Of a DNA stretch of 64,000 nucleotides, positions 59,323 through 64,000 are shown in pieces. Every line of letters begins with the position of its first letter. Position 1 is the stretch's first letter. The notes below the pieces were generated by a model. That model had not been told where the DNA came from. It did no database searches and saw only the letters and a program-made list of their open reading frames with translations. The position numbers and the translations under genes are program-made. The stretch is from Sabellastarte sp. h YS-2021 (lineage: Eukaryota; Annelida; Polychaeta; Sabellida; Sabellidae). The stretch lies in the NCBI GenBank assembly GCA_964017235.1, contig OZ024928.1:81959566-82023565 (forward strand), in the 5' to 3' direction.

Positions 59323-61250
59323 ATTTTCCTCATACCCAATGTTGCCTAATATTGAAATTGTTCAATATCAAAATAACAACCGCTAGTTTTTTTTCTCCAT
59401 GTACCAAAAGGATAGACTGACATTAGTGGTTGGGGAGTAAATAATAAATATCAAATAAATATCAAATAAATATACATATTTTAGGCAATGTATATGATGT
59501 GGGCACAACAAATTGTTAAAATCAGTTGGGAAACAAGAAAGTTGTGGTTTAAAAGAGAATCCACTGTGAGTAAATATGGCTTGATATATAGATATACTAG
59601 ATCATCTTTTTATATGTGGAGTATGGAAACAATGGTGCCTAGCATCAGTGTTGTCATTGGACGACTTACTCTTGTTTCCATTTGAATTATTATATCGTAT
59701 AAGTTTCAAACAAGACTTTCTTTCAATCTTGCAAAAGTTGGTTTAAATAAATAAACTTAATTTTAAAATCCATTTTAAATAAATTGTTGTTTGAAATATG
59801 AAATAAAATCTTTAGAGAATTACCGGTAAAAAGGTTCATTGTCATAAAATGTGGTCCATTTAGGCAAAAGTAGAGCATTTTGGTAATGTTATAACAAAAA
59901 AAGACTGTTTTTGTGTATATTAGTAACATTATTACTAAAATTAATTACAAAAAAAAAATTCTATTTAAAAAAGGTGACTACGGAAAATGAAAAATATACA
60001 TGTATATGTAGATATATTTAAAAGATCTCAGAAAGAAACACATTGTTATAAAGTCTTCAAAATGATTTTTCCTGTCTATTTGATTGCCAAAGGCTCGGAA
60101 ACTTTTCAAATAAATTGTTTCCTTTCTGTCTTCAGGCTTTAGAAAATTGAATGTAACATGTACAAACACTTTAAAAAGACACAATAAATTTGACGGATAT
60201 CACTGTTTTCACAAAACTGAAGGAATTTTGGCAGAGGGCAAAACTGTTTCGGAAATCAACAGTCAGGTAAAAAAATATTGAAATATGATCTTCACATAAT
60301 GGAAGATTGCTAACACATGCCATAAGTTTAGAGTTATAAAGTGAAAAAAAATCACTCTTTAAGAAAAGGGTAAAAATTAAATTATAGCAAAAAATAACTA
60401 CATTGTATTCTGTTCAATAATAGTAAGACTGAAATATGTATAAAACACAAGCCACTAACATTAATCAATGATACAATGATTCTTCAAAATAATAAAATTA
60501 TTTATAAGTCCGTCTTAAAATACTCAGCAAGATTCATACATCAACATAAACATAGATTAAACATGGCTTTCCATTCTTCAAGCATAAGAGTCAGTCAATT
60601 ACAGACAAATATGTAAATGTCATACACATGTATGTCACAAGCAAATACTAAATGATGACAGCAAGTCAACTTTTTCCAGCACAAAAATAGTACATGTCTA
60701 CGGTGTTATTAAGATACATGCTGACATCTTGATAAAATAATATAGATTCAAAGTTAACCTGCATTCATCAATTTACGTTTAAAAAAATCTATAAACAAGT
60801 TCCTTTTTTATAAGTATAAAAAATAGCTGTCAAGTACTAGTAATCTTGAACATACAATTTCACTTGTCATTATTAATGACTCATAGTTGTGAATTCATTC
60901 TCAATTTATTTATTCTACAAATATGTTTAATACAGTGGGTTGTTTTTCTTTCGTATTCAAATGAAATGGTTGAGCGTAAGAAAGAAACCACAACCTACAA
61001 TTTTGTTTGTCATTGGTGAATGATTTGGTGAATGACTTGAGATTAAATAAATATGACAAAAATTATAGAAGCTAACTTAAACAGGATCAAAGATCAAAGG
61101 AACTTAATGTGCCAACATTAGGATGGATATTACTTTAATATCAAGAAGAAGATCTAAATGAACTAAGTTTACTAAGTTTCTGATTTTGACATAGTCCAAT
61201 GGATTCAAATTCTCCTTTTGTGACAAAATGCCTCCATTTTTATATCACCA
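59323..61250. other. No gene recognised
   Basis: AT-rich sequence with a short (ATCAAATAAAT)n repeat at about 59447-59475. No exon or RNA gene was seen. Confidence 0.5.
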
Positions 61251-61254
61251 ATTA

Positions 61255-61515
61255 TTTCACAGGTTTTCAATAACTACAGGATATCGTTATCCTACTTCTC
61301 TACAACTATCAACTACAAACTCAAGTCATACCTTTTGCCCAGGTCTTTCCGCTATTTTTGCTGACTGCCAGTATATCCATGGAAAATGACCATTACTATG
61401 CCCATGGACTGATAAACTGTAATATAGCTTATGGTTGTTGTACCTTAGAGTCTGCCTGAATGCAGAGATTATGCATTATAAAAACCTAGAATAGAATAGA
61501 TAGAATAGAATAGAG
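61255..61515 (+). repeat. Possible LINE 3' end with (TAGAA)n tail
   Basis: A 3'-UTR-like segment ends in TATAAAAACCTAGAATAGAA and a short (TAGAATAGAA)n run (about 61488-61513). The arrangement matches that of CR1/L2-type tails. No RT sequence is attached. Confidence 0.35.
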
Positions 61516-62189
61516 ATCACGCTGCCTCTGAAAAGTATTTGTCATTTTATCCTCTGGTTTCAGAATCAGGCGTCTCATATTCAGTTTCACTGAAAACTTG
61601 TCTTAGAGTAAATCAAATTCATGAATTGTCAGCCAAACAGACTGATCACAAGTGTCAAACAATGTCTGACCAATATTTTAATCTGATTTAAATCCAAATC
61701 ATCCCATGCAAACATCACACAAAACGAATCTACAAATAAAATTGTTTTAGCCTATTTGGGTTAAGTATAAATGAAAAACTACTATAATATTGTACAATTT
61801 GTAAAAAAAAAATGTGGCATCATATTACATGTGATGTTTTACCAAAAGGAATTTGAAGCTCAAGTTAACCTTCTTGACTTACCAGCACTTGTAACTGTTT
61901 CAGAAAGTTCAAAGAATCAAGTTAACACCCAACCATAAGCTCTGAGTTTTAGCTTCAAATTACAATTATTTTATTGACAAAAATAGTCCAAATGCCCATG
62001 ACATGTGCAGTATCTAACATTACAAATATTTATGTCTCTAAATAAAATATAATTGTGAATTTTACAAAGCTCTTCTTGTTGGGATATGGATTTCTAATTA
62101 AATGACTGTCTTCATAACAAAGTTTATATTGTCATTGTCTCTTCTGTCTTTTACAAGTGGGCTAAATAACATCTGATTCTGCACTCTGA

Positions 62190-64000
62190 CTTGTTAACGT
62201 TAGGTAGCATTGTAGAACTTGAAAAAAACAAGACCAATGCCGCGGTGTGTATCTCCTGCCGAGCCTTAAAGGAGAGGAAATACCTTTTCCGAGATATTCA
62301 CAATTTTTCATTTTCCGCTAAAATCCAAGATGACATTTTTCCCCTAGGCACAGAATACTGTTGTACTACCCTGTGGGTAAAAAATTCGCTCGAAATCGCT
62401 CTGTGTGTTACCATTTCGAAGATATTTTCAATGTTTATTTTCTGCTAAAAATCCAAGATAGCCGCCAAAAGTGGCGAAAATTGAATTTTTTCCCTTTTGC
62501 ATAGTATACTCATGTAGTACCCTGCGGGTCAAAAATTCACTCAAAATCGCTCTATCTCTTACAGTTTTCGAGATATTAAGACTTTTTCATTTTCCACAAA
62601 AATCAAAGTAGCTATTACTCAGTTAGCTATGGACCTACAATTCTCAAAATTTGCCATTACACAATACATCAAAAAGTAGGTGAACAACATATTTGACAAA
62701 AATCCTTTAAATTCAACAGTTTTGCTGTGATAACGATTTACTCAATGGAAAACCATGAAAGTAGCTATTACTCAGTTAGCTATGGACCTACAGCTCTGAA
62801 ACTTTGCCATGACACAGAACATTAAAAAATACATGAACAACATATTTGACAAAAATCCTGTAAATTTAATAGTTTTGCTGTTATAAGTGATTTACTCAGT
62901 GGAGAACCATCAAAGTAGCTATTACTCAGTTAGTTATGGACTTACGGGTCTCAAAATTTGCCATTACACAGTACATAAAAAAGTAGCTAAACAACATATC
63001 TGAGAAAAATCCTTTAAATTCAACAGTTTTGCTGTTATAAGTGATTTATTCAATGGAGAACCATTAAAGTAGCTATTACTCGGTTAGCTATGGACCTACA
63101 GCTCTCAAAATTTGCCATTTCACAGTACATCAAAAAGTAGGTGAAGAACATATTTGAAAAAAATCCTCTAAATTCAACAGTTTTGCTGTTAAAGGTGATT
63201 TACTCAATGGAAACCGTCAAAGTAGCTATTACTCAGGTAGCTATGGAGATACAGCTGTGAAAATTTCCCATGACACAGTACATCAAATAGTAAGTGAACA
63301 ACATATTCTGTAAATTTAATAGTTTTGGAGTTATAAGTGATTTACTCATTGTTGAAATTCAAAGTAGCCATTACTCAGTTAGCTATGGAAATACAGTTCT
63401 GAAACTTTTCCACGACACAGAACATTAAAAAGTAACCGATTAACATATTTGACAATAATACCCTAAATTCAATAGTTTTGGAGGTATAAGTGATTTATTC
63501 AATGTTGAAATTAAGAAATTTAAAAGTAGCTATTACTCAGTTAGCTATGGACTTACAGCTCTGAAAATTCACCACAACAAAGTACATAAAAAAGTAGATA
63601 AACAACATATTTGACAAAAATCCTCTATATTCAATAGTTTTTGAGTTATAAGTGACTTGCTGAATGGTCAAATGCTAAACTTAGTGTAGCTATTACTCAG
63701 CTAGCTATGGGGCTACACCTTGGAAACCTCACCATGATATAGTACACGAAGGAGTTGTTGAACAACATATTTGAGACCAATATTGTAAGTAACAGTTACA
63801 AAGATAAAAGCAACTTACTCATTTTGGTCATTGTTAAAAACAGAAAATAGCTATTACTCACTTAGCTATCAAGATAGACCCCTAAAAATGGTACCATCTT
63901 GTAGGCATGGAGAAAGTAGCTGAACAACATATTTTACAGAAATGCTCTAAATGCAGTCGTTTTGGAGTTATGAGCACTTTACTCAAAGTAGCCACCATTG
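62190..64000 (-). mobile_element. Inverted relative of E3, cut by window end
   Basis: From 62290 to 62590 two to three diverged units carry TACCCTG(T/C)GGGT and AAAATCGCTCTATCTCTTAC followed by GAGATATT. These are the reverse complement of the E3 satellite landmarks (CACAGGGTA, GAGATAGAGCGATTT). From 62600 on are repeats of about 154 bp matching the B repeats of E3. Element ends were not found; the hairpin head is expected beyond 64000. Confidence 0.65.
62600..64000 (-). repeat. Tandem repeat, 142-162-bp period, at least nine copies
   Basis: TAGCTATTACTCAGTTAGCT and its variants recur at about 62609, 62761, 62916, 63070, 63223, 63365, 63527, 63687 and 63848. Each unit also contains AACAACATATTTGACAAAAA. 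Copies are diverged, and the array runs off the window. Confidence 0.9.

Overview
This is a metazoan nuclear genomic window. It shows GT-AG introns, AT-rich non-coding DNA, tRNA-derived SINEs, decayed LINEs, a DIRS retrotransposon and many palindromic or tandem-repeat transposons. The repeat style resembles bivalve/lophotrochozoan genomes; that placement is an inference, because no rRNA or mitochondrial marker is present. Nothing bacterial is visible.

Region 1 (1-19852, + strand) holds the 3' half of BTBD9, a BTB/BACK protein with F5/8-type-C-like domains. Four exons (209-398, 8060-8167, 11870-11948, 19388-19852) splice in frame and encode the last F5/8C domain and the C-terminal tail. Its introns carry most of the mobile DNA. 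An apparently intact DIRS-like tyrosine-recombinase retrotransposon (1101-7289) has 172-bp inverted terminal repeats and an internal complementary region. Three elements (8218-11415, 12449-13424, 13592-19265) share one design: short terminal inverted repeats, a hairpin made of the terminal repeat at the left end only, and a tandem-repeat core (period about 351, 146 and 169 bp). The third holds about 30 copies of a 169-bp satellite and sits immediately upstream of the last BTBD9 exon.

Region 2 (19853-28976) is the convergent interval between two genes. It contains 3'-UTR-like AT-rich sequence, a degenerate tRNA-like repeat and a polyadenylation signal for the minus-strand gene.

Region 3 (28977-39166, minus strand) holds the most interesting gene. 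A 7-transmembrane exon (38075-39088) splices in phase to exons encoding a kinase-like domain that lacks the catalytic Asp. A low-complexity insert of about 750 residues, all in one 2.5-kb exon, interrupts the C-lobe, and the last exon restores the end of the kinase fold. The predicted product is a 1354-residue 7TM-pseudokinase. A 12-codon uORF precedes its start codon.

Region 4 (39.2-64 kb) is repeat-rich with no further gene recognised. It has a 5'-truncated LINE (about 43.95-44.69 kb), a TTAA-flanked palindromic transposon carrying two nested elements (46907-48870), two copies of one tRNA-related SINE, a LINE split by a foldback element that is itself split by another (53.6-57.7 kb), a foldback element containing a SINE (58514-59322), and at the right edge an inverted relative of the third BTBD9-intron element (about 62.2 kb to the window end).
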